Source of the DNA: Alphaproteobacteria bacterium | GTDB lineage: Bacteria > Pseudomonadota > Alphaproteobacteria > Rhodobacterales > Rhodobacteraceae | NCBI GenBank assembly: GCA_030427145.1 | Contig: JAUHWT010000023.1 | Location: 1-63,816 of the forward strand | Direction of reading: 5' to 3' | Length of the DNA: 63,816 nt | In this document: positions 28,068 through 37,796 of the stretch, in pieces | Numbering within the stretch: position 1 is the stretch's first letter | How the letters are laid out: the number at the start of each line of letters is the position of its first letter | The notes under the pieces: generated by a model | Database searches by the model: none | The model's input: the letters and a program-made list of their open reading frames with translations, nothing else | What the model was told of the DNA's origin: nothing | Position numbers and translations under genes: made by a program

Positions 28068-28910
28068 TCAGTTCGGGGATACGCTGGCTGAAACGCGGCG
28101 GGTCTGGACCATGCGTCGGATGAAGGCCAGCACGAAGATTGCGGTCAGGATCAGGATTATGGTCGGTGCCGGGGCGCTGTCGAGGAAGAAGCTGAGATAC
28201 GTTCCCAGCACCATCGACACGGAACAGACCACAACCGAGACCACCAGCATCCAGCCGAAACTGCGCACGAGCAGGAAGGCTATGGCGCCCGGCGCGATCA
28301 GGAGACCGACGGCGAGGATCAGGCCGGTGGCGGACAGGGTTGCCACGACCACCAGCGACAGGATTGTCAGAAGACCGTAGTGCAGCAGATCGACCGGCAG
28401 GCCCGAGGCTTTGGCCTGGGCGGGGTCAAAAGCATGGAGCATCAGGTCCTTCCACTTCAGCAACAACGCCGTGACCACGAAGACGGCGATCAGGCCCGCG
28501 GTCCAGAGGTCCTGCGGCCCGACGCCGAGCATGTTGCCGAAAAGGATGTGGTCCAGATGCACGTTGGTCTGGATCGAAACATAAATGACGATGCCGAGGC
28601 CGAACATGCCGGAAAACACGACGCCCATGACGGTGTCCTGCTTCACGCGGCTGTTTTCCGCGAGGTAACCGGTGGCGATGGCGGTGAGCATACCGGCTGC
28701 GAAAGCGCCGAGGATCAGGGGAAAGCCCAGAATGTAGGCCAGCACGATGCCTGGCAGAACGGCGTGGCTGACGGCGTCGCCCATCAGCGCCCAGCCCTTG
28801 AGCACCAGAAAGCATGAGAGCATCGCGGTGGGGACGGAGACGATGAGCGAAATCCCGAAGGCGTTCTGCATGAAGGCGAACTGGAAAGGCATCAGGAGGG
28901 TTTCGATCAT
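28068..28910 (-). CDS. sitD: Metal ABC transporter permease (SitD/MntD type)
   Basis: 280-residue ABC-3 family permease with about 8 membrane helices. Typical parts are LKGWALMGDAVSHAVLPG and the ILAVGLLIAPGAIAFLLV segment. Overlaps sitC by 4 bases. With SitA, B and C it should import Mn2+ and possibly Fe2+. Second of two permeases forming a heterodimer. Confidence 0.9.
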   Translation of the reverse strand: MIETLLMPFQFAFMQNAFGISLIVSVPTAMLSCFLVLKGWALMGDAVSHAVLPGIVLAYILGFPLILGAFAAGMLTAIATGYLAENSRVKQDTVMGVVFSGMFGLGIVIYVSIQTNVHLDHILFGNMLGVGPQDLWTAGLIAVFVVTALLLKWKDLMLHAFDPAQAKASGLPVDLLHYGLLTILSLVVVATLSATGLILAVGLLIAPGAIAFLLVRSFGWMLVVSVVVCSVSMVLGTYLSFFLDSAPAPTIILILTAIFVLAFIRRMVQTRRVSASVSPN

Positions 28911-29770
28911 GGCGTGGCCCCGTCCTCGAGTGCCGCGACGGCCTTGCGTTTTGCCGCGAGCAGCCCGTGTTTTGGTGCGAGGATGAAGGTGGCGAGGAAG
29001 ATCAGGGTCTGCAGGACCACGATGATGCCGCCGGTCGCGCCGTCAAGGAAATAGCTGAAATAGGCGCCGGCGAAGGCGGTTGTTGCGCCGATTGCGACGG
29101 ATGTCAGGATGAGCCGCGGGAAGCGGTCGCAGAGCAGATAGGCGGTGGCCCCAGGTGTGACAACCATGGCGATGACAAGGAAGGCCCCGACCGTCTGCAT
29201 GGCCGCGACGACACAGGCGGAGAGCAGGACAAAGAACACCGCCTTCAAAAGACCGGGGCGAAGACCGATGGAACGGGCGTGGCTTTCATCGAAGAACACG
29301 ACCATCAGGTCCTTCCATTTCAGCAGCAGGACAAAGAGCGAGACGAAACCGATGAGGGCCAGTTGGAGGGTGTCCTCCGGCGTGATGGCGAGGATGTTGC
29401 CCATGGTGATGGTCTGGATGGAGACGGCCATGGGATTGACCGAGGCCATGAACAGGCCGAGGCCGAAGAACGATGTGAAGATGATGCCGATGATGACGTC
29501 GACCTTGAGGCCCGAGCGGTCCGAGAGGAACAGCATCGCGGCGGCGGCGAGGCCACCGGAGAGGAACGCGCCGATGGCAAAGGGCAGTCCGAGGATGTAG
29601 GCCCCCGCGACGCCCGGCACCACGGAATGGGAGAGCGCGTCGCCAATGAGGGACCAGCCCTTGAGCATGAGATAGGCGGACAGGAAGGCACAGACACCGC
29701 CCACCAGGGCCGAGACCCACATGGCGTTGGTCATGTAGCCGTAGGAGAAGGGCTCAAGCAGGACGCTCAT
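28907..29770 (-). CDS. sitC: Metal ABC transporter permease (SitC/MntC type)
   Basis: 287-residue ABC-3 permease; [23 protein letters not shown] and [21 protein letters not shown] are the family signatures. Overlaps sitB and sitD by 4 bases each. Partner of SitD in the membrane channel. Confidence 0.9.
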   Translation of the reverse strand: MSVLLEPFSYGYMTNAMWVSALVGGVCAFLSAYLMLKGWSLIGDALSHSVVPGVAGAYILGLPFAIGAFLSGGLAAAAMLFLSDRSGLKVDVIIGIIFTSFFGLGLFMASVNPMAVSIQTITMGNILAITPEDTLQLALIGFVSLFVLLLKWKDLMVVFFDESHARSIGLRPGLLKAVFFVLLSACVVAAMQTVGAFLVIAMVVTPGATAYLLCDRFPRLILTSVAIGATTAFAGAYFSYFLDGATGGIIVVLQTLIFLATFILAPKHGLLAAKRKAVAALEDGATP

Positions 29771-30669
29771 TTGCGTTCTTCCTGCACACGGGTTTCGTCG
29801 CCGTACTGCACGAAGGGGCGCTCATCATCGGTGAAGATGGAAAGCTTGCGGGCGTCGTCATCGTCGTGGAGGTCCGCGCCGCCGAGGGTGAAGTGGCGCA
29901 GTACCCCGCCGAATGCGGCCTGGAGATTGTCGCGGGTGAATGTGGTCTCGGTGGGGCCGTAGGCGAGCACGGTGCCCTTGACCAGCACGGTGCGATCGCA
30001 GAATTCCGGGACGGTGCCGAGGTTGTGGGTGGAGACGAGGATCACCCTGCCCTCGTCGCGCAACTCGCGCAGGAGCGCGATGATCTGTTCCTCGGTCTGA
30101 ACATCCACGCCGGTGAATGGCTCATCGAGAAGGATCACCTGGCCTTCCTGGGCCAGGGCCCGGGCGAGGAAGACGCGTTTTTTCTGGCCGCCGGACAGTT
30201 CGCCGATCTGACGGTGGCGGTAGTCCTGCATGTTGACGCGGCCGAGTGCGGTATCGACGTAGTCATGGTCGACCTGGGTCGGACGGCGCAGGAAACCCAT
30301 GTGGCCGTAGCGGCCCATCATCACCACGTCCTCAACCAGTACCGGGAAGGACCAGTCGACCTCCTCGGATTGCGGAACATAGGCCACGAGGTTTTTCTTC
30401 AGGGCCTGTTTTACTGTCATGCCTAGGAGGCTGATTTCACCACGTGCGGCGGGAACAAAGCCCATGATGGCCTTGAAAAGGGTGGATTTTCCCGAGCCGT
30501 TGACGCCAACGAGGGCCGTGACGGTGCCGCGCGGAATTGCGAAACTGGCGTGGCGCAGGGCGGTATGGCCGTTGCGGTAGGTTACCGTGACGTCACGGGC
30601 CTCGATGCCGCCGGTGATGTCTTCGGCCTGGGTGTCTGCTGCTCCTCCGGTGAGGTCTTCAGGTGTCAT
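29767..30669 (-). CDS. sitB: Metal ABC transporter ATPase (SitB/MntB type)
   Basis: 300 residues from the ATG at 30669 (a GTG at 30711 is possible). Walker A is GVNGSGKST, the signature [15 protein letters not shown] and Walker B ILLDEPF. The [13 protein letters not shown]-loop region is usual for the metal-chelate ATPases. The C-terminus extends about 40 residues beyond the nucleotide-binding domain and carries the sequence [13 protein letters not shown]. Confidence 0.92.
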   Translation of the reverse strand: MTPEDLTGGAADTQAEDITGGIEARDVTVTYRNGHTALRHASFAIPRGTVTALVGVNGSGKSTLFKAIMGFVPAARGEISLLGMTVKQALKKNLVAYVPQSEEVDWSFPVLVEDVVMMGRYGHMGFLRRPTQVDHDYVDTALGRVNMQDYRHRQIGELSGGQKKRVFLARALAQEGQVILLDEPFTGVDVQTEEQIIALLRELRDEGRVILVSTHNLGTVPEFCDRTVLVKGTVLAYGPTETTFTRDNLQAAFGGVLRHFTLGGADLHDDDDARKLSIFTDDERPFVQYGDETRVQEERK

Positions 30670-30754
30670 GCGGTACTTTCTGACCAAATGGCCGGGGCGC
30701 GGCGAGGCCACCCCGCCCGGAAAAATGCCCCGGTTTTCAGCCCCAGGGCGATAC

Positions 30755-31660
30755 TCAGTTCATGTTTGCGGTTAACCCATCCACCACAGTTTGGGAGGTG
30801 ACCCTGAGGAGGTCAAGGTAGGTCGGAACCGGCCCGTCGGGTTCGGAAAGGCTGTCGACATAGAGAACGCCGCCATAGGTTGATCCGGTTTCCCGGGCCA
30901 CCTGCTCGGCGGGTGCGGAACTGACCGTGCTTTCGCAGAAGACCACGGGGATGTTGTTGTCGCGCACGCCGTCGATTACGGCGCGGACCTGCTGTGGCGT
31001 GCCCATCTGGTCGGCGTTCATCGGCCAGAGGTAAAGCTCCTTCATACCAAAGTCGCGGGTGAGATAGCTGAACGCGCCCTCGCAGGTGACGAGCCAACGC
31101 TGCTCTTCAGGTATTGCGGCAATCTCCTTGCGCAGCGGTTCGAGTGTCGCGCGAAGCTGCTCGGCATAAGCCTCGGCATTTTCGCCATAAATCTCCGCAT
31201 TGTCGGGATCGTGTTCAGCGAAGGCCGCGCGGATGTTTTCGATATAGGTCAGAGCGTTGTCGAGGCCCATCCAAGCGTGGGGGTTGGGTTTACCCTCGTA
31301 GGCGCCGGCGGCGATGGGGATCGGGTCGATGCCCTCGGTCAGGGTGACCGAGGGCACATCGCGAAGGTTGCGCAGGAACTGTTCGAACCAGAGTTCGAGA
31401 TTCATGCCATTCCACAGTATGAGGTCGGCGTCCTGGGCCCCGACGATGTCGCGCGGTGTGGGCTCGTAGCCGTGAATTTCAGCGCCCGGTTTGGTGATCG
31501 ACACCACCTCCGCCGCGTCGCCCGCGACGTTTTCCGCCATGTCGGCCAGAACGGTAAAGGTTGTCACGACCTTCATCCGGTCCTCATCCGCGAGTGCGGG
31601 ACCGGTCACGAGACCGAGGGCCGCCGCCCCTGCCAGGAGACGCATGGTGATGTCCGTCAT
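30755..31660 (-). CDS. sitA: Manganese/iron-binding periplasmic protein SitA
   Basis: 301-residue cluster A-I binding protein with a signal peptide cleaved near ALA-DED. The metal ligands by count are H63, H128, E194 and D269. The Glu/Asp pair and the lack of a His-rich loop fit the Mn/Fe class and not ZnuA. The start at 31660 has an AAAGGA ribosome site. First gene of sitABCD; a Mur-like box lies about 100 bases upstream. Confidence 0.9.
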   Translation of the reverse strand: MTDITMRLLAGAAALGLVTGPALADEDRMKVVTTFTVLADMAENVAGDAAEVVSITKPGAEIHGYEPTPRDIVGAQDADLILWNGMNLELWFEQFLRNLRDVPSVTLTEGIDPIPIAAGAYEGKPNPHAWMGLDNALTYIENIRAAFAEHDPDNAEIYGENAEAYAEQLRATLEPLRKEIAAIPEEQRWLVTCEGAFSYLTRDFGMKELYLWPMNADQMGTPQQVRAVIDGVRDNNIPVVFCESTVSSAPAEQVARETGSTYGGVLYVDSLSEPDGPVPTYLDLLRVTSQTVVDGLTANMN

Positions 31661-31743
31661 AAACTGTCCTTTCCGGGTGGTTGACTGGGGCGATGCCACA
31701 GGACCAACGCGCTACACTCGATTGGGTTGCAGGTAAGGTAGCG

Positions 31744-31783
31744 GCAAATTTCTTTTTTGCAACTGCAATTCATTCTCAATAAG
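31744..31783. promoter_or_regulatory. Mur/Fur-like boxes upstream of sitA
   Basis: TGCAATTCATTCTCAATAAG at 31764-31783 resembles the alphaproteobacterial Mur/Fur motif (TGCAA..NATTCTCA..). A GCAAA...TTTGC palindrome abuts it at 31744-31760. Both lie in the 204-base region between divergent sitA and nnrU. Manganese repression of sit is the natural reading; the consensus is quoted from memory. Confidence 0.55.
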
Positions 31784-31864
31784 CTGATTTTGAATGTGCC
31801 GCAGGGCCGGGACAAGCCAAGGCGTCTCGATTACAGTCACGGCGACGGTTTTGGAGGTACCCCG

Positions 31865-32557
31865 ATGGGTGGATGGGCGGAATTCGGTTTGGCCCTTGTG
31901 GTATTCGTTGGCAGTCATTTTCTGCCACGGCTTGGCGGTCTACGGGACCGGCTGATCCGGCGGTTTGGACGGCGACCGTATCTCCTGGTTTACGGTGTGG
32001 TGTCGGTCATCCTGCTGGGCTGGCTGATCGGTGCGGCGGGGCGTGCGCCATATGTCGAGCTGTGGCCGCAGATGCCGTGGATGCGGTGGGTGCCGAATGT
32101 GGCTCTGCCCTTGGCGATTTTGCTGGTGACCTGCGGTGTTGGCCTGCCCAACCCGTTTACGCTGGGAAGTCGGCGGAATGCGGTATTTGATCCGTTGAGG
32201 CCGGGTTTTGCAGCGGTGTCGCGGCATCCGCTGTTTGTGGCGCTGGCGCTGTGGGCGGGGTCGCATCTGGTGGTCAATGGCGACCTGGCCCATGTCATCC
32301 TGTTCGGGATTTTCCTCACAATGGCGGTCGTGGCGATACCGGTTTTAGACGGGAAGGCCCGTCGGGAGCTGGGACCAGATGCAGGGCCGTTCCTTGACCG
32401 GACCGCGGTTCTGTCCTTTGCGCCGCTCTGCCAGAGGGCGTGGTTGCGGGCGAATGGCCCTGCCCTGCTGCGGCGGGGTTTTGTGGGCCTGATTAGTTGG
32501 ATCGGGGTGCTGGAGTTTCATGTGGCGGTGATCGGGATTTCCGCGCTTCCGCTGTGA
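31865..32557 (+). CDS. NnrU-family membrane protein
   Basis: 230 residues from ATG 31865, preceded by GGAGG at 31854-31858. Several hydrophobic helices and SRHPLFVALALWAGSHLVVNGD, the conserved NnrU/isoprenylcysteine-methyltransferase-like core, are present. NnrU proteins are often linked to nitric-oxide or nitrate respiration loci, but their reaction is not settled. hemN follows after 52 bases. Confidence 0.85.
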   Translation: MGGWAEFGLALVVFVGSHFLPRLGGLRDRLIRRFGRRPYLLVYGVVSVILLGWLIGAAGRAPYVELWPQMPWMRWVPNVALPLAILLVTCGVGLPNPFTLGSRRNAVFDPLRPGFAAVSRHPLFVALALWAGSHLVVNGDLAHVILFGIFLTMAVVAIPVLDGKARRELGPDAGPFLDRTAVLSFAPLCQRAWLRANGPALLRRGFVGLISWIGVLEFHVAVIGISALPL

Positions 32558-32571
32558 TTTTTTGATCCTGC

Positions 32572-32585
32572 GCAATGTTTGGACC
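32572..32585. promoter_or_regulatory. Candidate FnrL half-conserved site before hemN
   Basis: TTGATCCTGCGCAA fits TTGAT-N4-ATCAA on the left half fully and on the right half in the last three bases. hemN is a classic FnrL target. The centre lies only about 31 bases before the ATG, so activation from -41.5 would not leave a leader; the site is tentative. Confidence 0.3.
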
Positions 32586-32609
32586 GTGAAAAAGGTCCAT
32601 ACCGCCGCC

Positions 32610-33965
32610 ATGACCCAGATTGAACGCCTTAGAAGCCTCGGCCTTTTTGATGCCAGAGTGCCCCGCTACACCTCCTATCCGACCGCACCGGCCTTCTCGC
32701 CCAATGTGGGCGCTCGGGAACAGGCCCGCGCCCTTGCGAAGCTGAACCCGGATGAGCCGGTGTCGGTTTATCTGCACATTCCTTTCTGTGAGCGGCTGTG
32801 CTGGTTCTGTGCCTGCCGGACGCAGGGCACGGCTTCGCTGACCCCGGTGGAGACCTACATTGGCACGCTGGAGCGGGAACTGGAGCTGCTGGCCGGGATT
32901 TTGCCGAAGGGTCTGCGCATGGGGCGGATGCACTGGGGCGGTGGGACGCCGACGATCCTGCCACCCGACCTGATCCATCGGCTGGCGAATGCGGTTAAGG
33001 CGGTGATTGCGCCAACCGAGGGCTGGGAGTTCTCGGTTGAGATTGACCCGACGATGGTTGACCGGGCGAAAATAGCGGCGCTGGCTGCGGAGGGGATGAA
33101 CCGGGCCAGCATCGGCATTCAGGATTTCGACCCGAAGGTGCAGGACGCGATTGGGCGCATTCAGCCGTTTGACGTGACCCGGGACTGCGTCGAGGATTTG
33201 CGCGACGCGGGCGTTCATTCGCTCAATGCGGATCTGGTCTACGGCCTGCCCTATCAGGACATGGCACGGCTCAATGACACGGTGTCGAAAGTGCTGGACC
33301 TGGATCCGGACCGGATTGCTCTGTTTGGGTATGCCCATGTGCCGTGGGTGTCGAAACGGCAGCAGCTTATCAGGGACGAAACCCTGCCGAAGGAGGTTGA
33401 GCGGTTCCAGTTGGCCGTACATGCGGCGCGGCGGTTTGAGGATGCGGGGCTGCGGGCGATCGGGATCGACCATTTCGCGAAGCCCGCGGACACGCTCGCC
33501 ATCGCGGCGGAGACCGGGCATCTGCGGCGGAATTTCCAGGGATATACGGACGACACCTGCCCCACGCTGGTCGGGATCGGGGCCTCGTCCATATCGAAGC
33601 TGCCGACGGGGTACATTCAGAACGCGGCGGCGACGCCGGCCTACACGCGCAGCATCGGGGATGGGCATCTGGCCGGGGCGCGGGGGCATCTGATGACTGC
33701 GGGTGACCGGCTGCGGGCGCGGGCGATCGAGATGATCATGTGTAATTTCCGGCTCGACCTTGGGGCCCTTCGGCGGGACCACGGGGAAATTGCGGAGACG
33801 CTGCAACCGGATGCGGCAATGGTTTTGCGGGTGTTTGGCAACCTCGTCGCGGCCACGCCCGACGGATTTGAGATCAGGCAGGAAGGGCGTGCGCTGACGC
33901 GGATCATCGCCAGCCGGTTTGACGCGCATGTGCCGAATGGCGCGCGCTACAGTCAGGCGTCCTGA
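32610..33965 (+). CDS. hemN: Oxygen-independent coproporphyrinogen III dehydrogenase
   Basis: 451-residue radical SAM enzyme of anaerobic heme synthesis. The 4Fe-4S motif is C60-x3-C64-x2-C67 in HIPFCERLCWFCACR, and GGGTPTIL marks the SAM site. The N-terminus FDARVPRYTSYPTAP is diagnostic for true HemN rather than HemW-like proteins. The start is the ATG at 32610. It oxidatively decarboxylates coproporphyrinogen III under low oxygen. Confidence 0.95.
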   Translation: MTQIERLRSLGLFDARVPRYTSYPTAPAFSPNVGAREQARALAKLNPDEPVSVYLHIPFCERLCWFCACRTQGTASLTPVETYIGTLERELELLAGILPKGLRMGRMHWGGGTPTILPPDLIHRLANAVKAVIAPTEGWEFSVEIDPTMVDRAKIAALAAEGMNRASIGIQDFDPKVQDAIGRIQPFDVTRDCVEDLRDAGVHSLNADLVYGLPYQDMARLNDTVSKVLDLDPDRIALFGYAHVPWVSKRQQLIRDETLPKEVERFQLAVHAARRFEDAGLRAIGIDHFAKPADTLAIAAETGHLRRNFQGYTDDTCPTLVGIGASSISKLPTGYIQNAAATPAYTRSIGDGHLAGARGHLMTAGDRLRARAIEMIMCNFRLDLGALRRDHGEIAETLQPDAAMVLRVFGNLVAATPDGFEIRQEGRALTRIIASRFDAHVPNGARYSQAS

Positions 33966-34354
33966 CGGCACATGTGACAGGGGTGGGGATACCCGGGGCC
34001 GCGGAATTTTCGGAGGGGAGCGCGGCCCTGGGATTGAAATTGGCACAGGTGAGGCTACGTTTCCTTTCATGAGCACACGCAACAGCGAGATCCGGTTTCC
34101 GCTTCTGAACCGCCCCGATCCCCGGGCGGTTCGCGGTTGTGCGCGCTCCTGACCACCCGGGGTTTATGAACTGAAGAGCGGCAGTTTCGCCACTCCGTGC
34201 CGGGGAAATTTTCAAATCACCAGTGCCACAGCGACGGCCCCGTAGGGGTTAAGCATTGCGGCAAGCGTACAGTGCGGCAGCGCAGGCAAGCCTGTCCGCG
34301 TTTAACGGAAGACCATCTGCAAAGCCCCGCACAAGCGGGCAAATGGAGGAAACA
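33966..34354. other. Non-coding stretch between hemN and rnk
   Basis: 389 bases. A strong stem at 34107-34115 with 34124-34132 could end the hemN transcript, without T-run. A frame of 27 codons at 34069-34152 covers the stem and has no ribosome site, so it was not called. The rnk ribosome site is at 34345-34350. Confidence 0.4.
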
Positions 34355-34804
34355 ATGAACAAAACAGTGAGAGGGACGCAGGCCGGAGGCCGTCGTCCCA
34401 AGGTTGTTATCAGCGAGGCGCATCTGGAGCATCTGGAGGCTCTGGCGGAGGGTGCATACAAGCGCAATCCGGATCTGGCGGACCGGTTCATGGAGGAACT
34501 GGGACGGGCGCGGATCGTGCCGGCGGCGAAACTGCCGAAAAACGTGGTCACGATCGGCCGCAGGGTGACCTATCTCGACCAGGCGACCGGCACGGAGACG
34601 ACCGTGACGCTGTCCCGGCCGGAGGATGCGGACATTTCCAGCGGGCGGGTGTCCATTCTGACGCCCATTGGTGTGGCTCTGATCGGGCTGGCGGAGGGCG
34701 CGTCGCTCGCCTGGCAGACGCGCGGTGGCGAGACCCGGCGTCTGAAGGTGCTCGCGGTTGGTGAGCATGAGGCGGCTGGCGAACCGCTCAACGGACGCGG
34801 GTGA
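34355..34804 (+). CDS. rnk: Regulator of nucleoside diphosphate kinase (Rnk, GreA/GreB-like)
   Basis: 149 residues starting at ATG 34355 behind GGAGGA. A short N-terminal helix region (HLEHLEALAEGAYKRNPDLADRFMEELGRARIV) is followed by a GreA/GreB C-terminal domain (SRPEDADISSGRVSILTPIGVALIGL). Rnk-type proteins bind RNA polymerase near the secondary channel. The basic N-terminus (TQAGGRRPK) is unremarkable. Convergent with the aldolase gene. Confidence 0.88.
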   Translation: MNKTVRGTQAGGRRPKVVISEAHLEHLEALAEGAYKRNPDLADRFMEELGRARIVPAAKLPKNVVTIGRRVTYLDQATGTETTVTLSRPEDADISSGRVSILTPIGVALIGLAEGASLAWQTRGGETRRLKVLAVGEHEAAGEPLNGRG

Positions 34805-34808
34805 GCGT

Positions 34809-35453
34809 TCAGGCCAGCGATGCTGCGGTCATGGTTGCGATGGACTGCGCCATGACCGTCGTCATTTCCGGCAGGGACCGGTAGATGCCGGATTTTGCGT
34901 ACATCCACGAGCCGCCAACCGAGAGCACGCCGGGAAGTTCGGCATAGCCCGGCAGCATGGGCTCCCTGATGCCGCCTGACGGCATGAACTGGACGTTGGG
35001 GAAGATGCGGCAGAAATCCTTCAGGGTTGTGGCACCGCCGAAGCCCTCGGAGGGGTAGAATTTCAGCAGTTTCTGACCGGCGCGGCGGGCGCTGATGATC
35101 TCGCCCGGCGTGATGACGCCAGGGATAGGGGCCACATTCGCGTCGCGCGTATGGTCCTCGAGAACGGTGCAGCGGCCGGGGCTGATTGTGAAATCCGCGC
35201 CCATGTCCACGGCCTGGTCGAAGGTCTCCGGGTCCATGACGCTGCCCGCGCCGAGCACGATCTCCGGGTGGGCAGCCCGCACGGAGCGGAACACGTCATG
35301 GGCAAGATCAGTGCGCAGGGTGATCTCAATGGCGCGGCCCCCGCCCTCAACAAGCGCGCCAACCGCTGCAAGGCATTCATCGTGGGATTTGGGATCCAGC
35401 ACGGGAACAACACGAACGGATTTCAGGGCGGCGATCAGCTCCGGTGCTTTCAT
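34809..35453 (-). CDS. KDPG/KHG aldolase family
   Basis: 214 residues. The catalytic glutamate is in IEITLRTD and the Schiff-base lysine in LLKFYPSEGFGG, the position of KFFPAE in classical enzymes. Cleaves 2-keto-3-deoxy-6-phosphogluconate to pyruvate and glyceraldehyde-3-phosphate, with some members acting on related keto-acids. ATG at 35453 overlaps the PfkB stop by 4 bases, so kinase and aldolase are coupled and probably act in sequence. Confidence 0.88.
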   Translation of the reverse strand: MKAPELIAALKSVRVVPVLDPKSHDECLAAVGALVEGGGRAIEITLRTDLAHDVFRSVRAAHPEIVLGAGSVMDPETFDQAVDMGADFTISPGRCTVLEDHTRDANVAPIPGVITPGEIISARRAGQKLLKFYPSEGFGGATTLKDFCRIFPNVQFMPSGGIREPMLPGYAELPGVLSVGGSWMYAKSGIYRSLPEMTTVMAQSIATMTAASLA

Positions 35454-36361
35454 CGCCAGGTTCCATTCATCAGTTCGAGTGTATCCGCGCGGTTTGGTGC
35501 ACCGAGACGGCCACCGACCACGGTGCATTTCAGCGCGGCGGCGGCGCTTGCAAAGCGGATGGCCTGTTCCTCCGTCTGACCCTCGGCAAGTGCCTGCGTG
35601 AAAGCGCCATGGAAAACGTCGCCGGCGGCGTTGGTGTCCACGGCATGGACCTGTGGTGTGGGCACGGCGTGGACCATGCCGGCATCGGAGCCGGTCCAGA
35701 GGGAGCCGTTGGCCCCACAGGTGATGCAGGTGAAACACCCGTATTCGGCGCTGATCCAGCGGGCGGCCGCGTGCATGTCCGTAGTATCGGCCAGAATTGA
35801 GGCGCCTTTTTCGGAAGCCACGACATGGGTGGCACAGGCGGCAAGCCGTGCGAGGGTTGCGCGCTCGGCGACGTCGGCGTCGAAGACGGCAAAACGTCCG
35901 GCGTCGCGGGCGGCGGTCAGTGCGGCCTGGGCCGCACCCGGCCAGCGCACATCGGCCATGACGGCGGAGTATTCTAAAATCGGTGGCAGGTCGGACGGCG
36001 ATGGTGGCGCCTGGGTGAGCGGGTCGTAATCAACAACCACCCAGCGTTCGCCATGCTCGTCGACCAGGATGGTGGCGTTCGCGGTGCGCCCGTTGGCGAC
36101 GCGGCGGATATGGGAGCAGTCGACGCCCTCCTCCACGATTTCGGCGATGATGGCGTCACCTACCGCATCGTCACCGACACTGGCCCAAAGCGACGCCCTC
36201 CCCCCGAGACGTACGGCTGCGGTGGCGGCGGTGGTGGCCATACCGGAAGCGGTGCAGACGCGGCTGTCCGACAGGTATTTGCCCGATCCCGCGGAGAACC
36301 CGCGCACGGTGTAAAGCGTGTCCAGCGAGAAGGCTCCGACAAAAAGGACGGGCAGTGTCAC
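35450..36361 (-). CDS. PfkB-family sugar (acid) kinase
   Basis: 303 residues from the GTG at 36361, where family similarity begins (LPVLFVGAFSLDTLYTV); a TTG at 36412 is also in frame. The C-terminal PfkB signature reads DTNAAGDVFHGAF with the catalytic aspartate, and GMATTAATAAVRLGG is the N-terminal glycine motif. With the adjoining aldolase the likely substrate is 2-keto-3-deoxygluconate (KdgK role), inferred from context only. Confidence 0.83.
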   Translation of the reverse strand: MTLPVLFVGAFSLDTLYTVRGFSAGSGKYLSDSRVCTASGMATTAATAAVRLGGRASLWASVGDDAVGDAIIAEIVEEGVDCSHIRRVANGRTANATILVDEHGERWVVVDYDPLTQAPPSPSDLPPILEYSAVMADVRWPGAAQAALTAARDAGRFAVFDADVAERATLARLAACATHVVASEKGASILADTTDMHAAARWISAEYGCFTCITCGANGSLWTGSDAGMVHAVPTPQVHAVDTNAAGDVFHGAFTQALAEGQTEEQAIRFASAAAALKCTVVGGRLGAPNRADTLELMNGTWR

Positions 36362-36425
36362 GGGACGGGTTCCAGTGGTCGGTGGGTTTGTGCGGGGTCC
36401 GGGGGTTTGCAAGCATCGCGGGAGC

Positions 36426-36455
36426 GGTCCGCCCCATCCGAAGGAAAGGCGGACC
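36426..36455 (-). terminator. Stem-loop between the TRAP genes and the kinase
   Basis: An 8-base perfect stem (36426-36433 with 36448-36455) lies in the 112-base gap between dctM and the kinase. No T-run follows, so it may be a processing or attenuation structure rather than a strong terminator. Confidence 0.4.
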
Positions 36456-36473
36456 GGGAGGGGCCGGACCCGG

Positions 36474-37796
36474 TCAGCCGTGGCCGGTAATGCCGGGGAA
36501 GAGGATCAGCATCATGACGGCAATGATCTGAAGCCCGATGAACGGCAGCAGCGCCTGGAAGATCTCGCCCAGCGAGATGTCCGGTGGCGTCACCGATTTC
36601 AGATAGAAGGCCGCGGGCCCGAAGGGGGGCGAGAGGAAGCTGACCTGCATGTTCATGGCGAAGAGCACACCGAACCAGACCGGGTCGTAGCCGAGGTCAA
36701 CGACGACGGGCACGAAGATCGGCATGCAGAGCAGCGCGATGCCAACCCAGTCGAGGAACATGCCCAGGAAAAACAGAATGCCCATCATCAGGAGGATGAT
36801 GACCACCGGCTCCTCCGACACACCGCGGATCAATTCGGAGACGAAGCGCGTGCCGCCCATGAGGTTGAAGACGCCCACGAGGGCCGTTGCGCCAATGCCA
36901 ATCCACACGATCATGCCGACAGTTGCGAGGGTCTGTTTGATGGCGCCGCGAACCAGCTCGATGGTGAACTCGCCGCGGATCACGGTGGAGAGAAGCACCC
37001 CGATCACGCCAATGGCCGAGGCCTCTGTCACGGAGGCGATGCCGCCATAGATTGATCCGAGCACGAAGATCACGACGAGCACCGGAAGGAACAGCGCCTT
37101 CAACAGACGAAGTTTCTCGGCGCGACTCATTTCGTCGGGTTCGGCGATGGGGGCCATGGCCGGGTTCATGTAGGCACGGATAAGGATGTAGGCCGCGTAG
37201 AAGCCAGCGAGCATCAGGCCCGGCAGGAAGGATGCGGTGAACAGCTCACCAATCGAAACGTTGGCGGTCAGGCCGTAGATGATCAGCACGATTGAGGGCG
37301 GAACCATTGTGCCGAGCGCGCCACCTGCACAGCAGACACCGATTGCCAGTTTGCGGTCATAGCCGAGGCGCAGCATCTGTGGCAGGGCCAGCATGCCGAG
37401 CAGGATGACCTCGCCACCGATGATGCCGGACATGGCCGCGAGGATCACGGCCACCACGAGCGTCTGGATCGCGACACCGCCGCGCAGGCGGCCGCCAACC
37501 ATTTTCATGGCGTCGAACAGGTCGCGGGCGATGCCGGAGCGGTCAAGAATGGCCGCCATCAGCACGAACATGGGCACCGAGACGAAGACGAAGGAGTTGA
37601 TAAAGCTGAAAATGCGGCTGGAGATCAGCGGTACGGCCATTGGGCCCATCCAGCCAAGAGCGAAGATCAGGGCGACCAGCAGCGTCACGAAAGCGAGCGG
37701 CATACCCGTGAGCAGGAGCACGATCAGCATGACCAGCATGGCCACGCTCGCGCCCTCGATGCCGAGGACTTTCAGGTCGGGGATAAGCTCAATCAT
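36474..37796 (-). CDS. TRAP transporter large permease (DctM type)
   Basis: 440-residue, 12-13 helix transport subunit of a TRAP system. Family strings are MLVMLIVLLLTGMPLAFVTLL at the N-terminus and GMFLDWVGIALLCMPIFVPVV later. Overlaps the small subunit gene by 8 bases. Takes up an organic acid or sugar acid with Na+, using the DctP protein encoded upstream. Confidence 0.93.
   Translation of the reverse strand: MIELIPDLKVLGIEGASVAMLVMLIVLLLTGMPLAFVTLLVALIFALGWMGPMAVPLISSRIFSFINSFVFVSVPMFVLMAAILDRSGIARDLFDAMKMVGGRLRGGVAIQTLVVAVILAAMSGIIGGEVILLGMLALPQMLRLGYDRKLAIGVCCAGGALGTMVPPSIVLIIYGLTANVSIGELFTASFLPGLMLAGFYAAYILIRAYMNPAMAPIAEPDEMSRAEKLRLLKALFLPVLVVIFVLGSIYGGIASVTEASAIGVIGVLLSTVIRGEFTIELVRGAIKQTLATVGMIVWIGIGATALVGVFNLMGGTRFVSELIRGVSEEPVVIILLMMGILFFLGMFLDWVGIALLCMPIFVPVVVDLGYDPVWFGVLFAMNMQVSFLSPPFGPAAFYLKSVTPPDISLGEIFQALLPFIGLQIIAVMMLILFPGITGHG

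Noticed and set aside
30755-31660. ZnuA zinc-binding protein
   Set aside because: No His-rich loop, and the Glu/Asp ligand pair fits the Mn/Fe class.
34069-34152. 27-codon ORF between hemN and rnk
   Set aside because: No ribosome site and it consists largely of a terminator-like stem.
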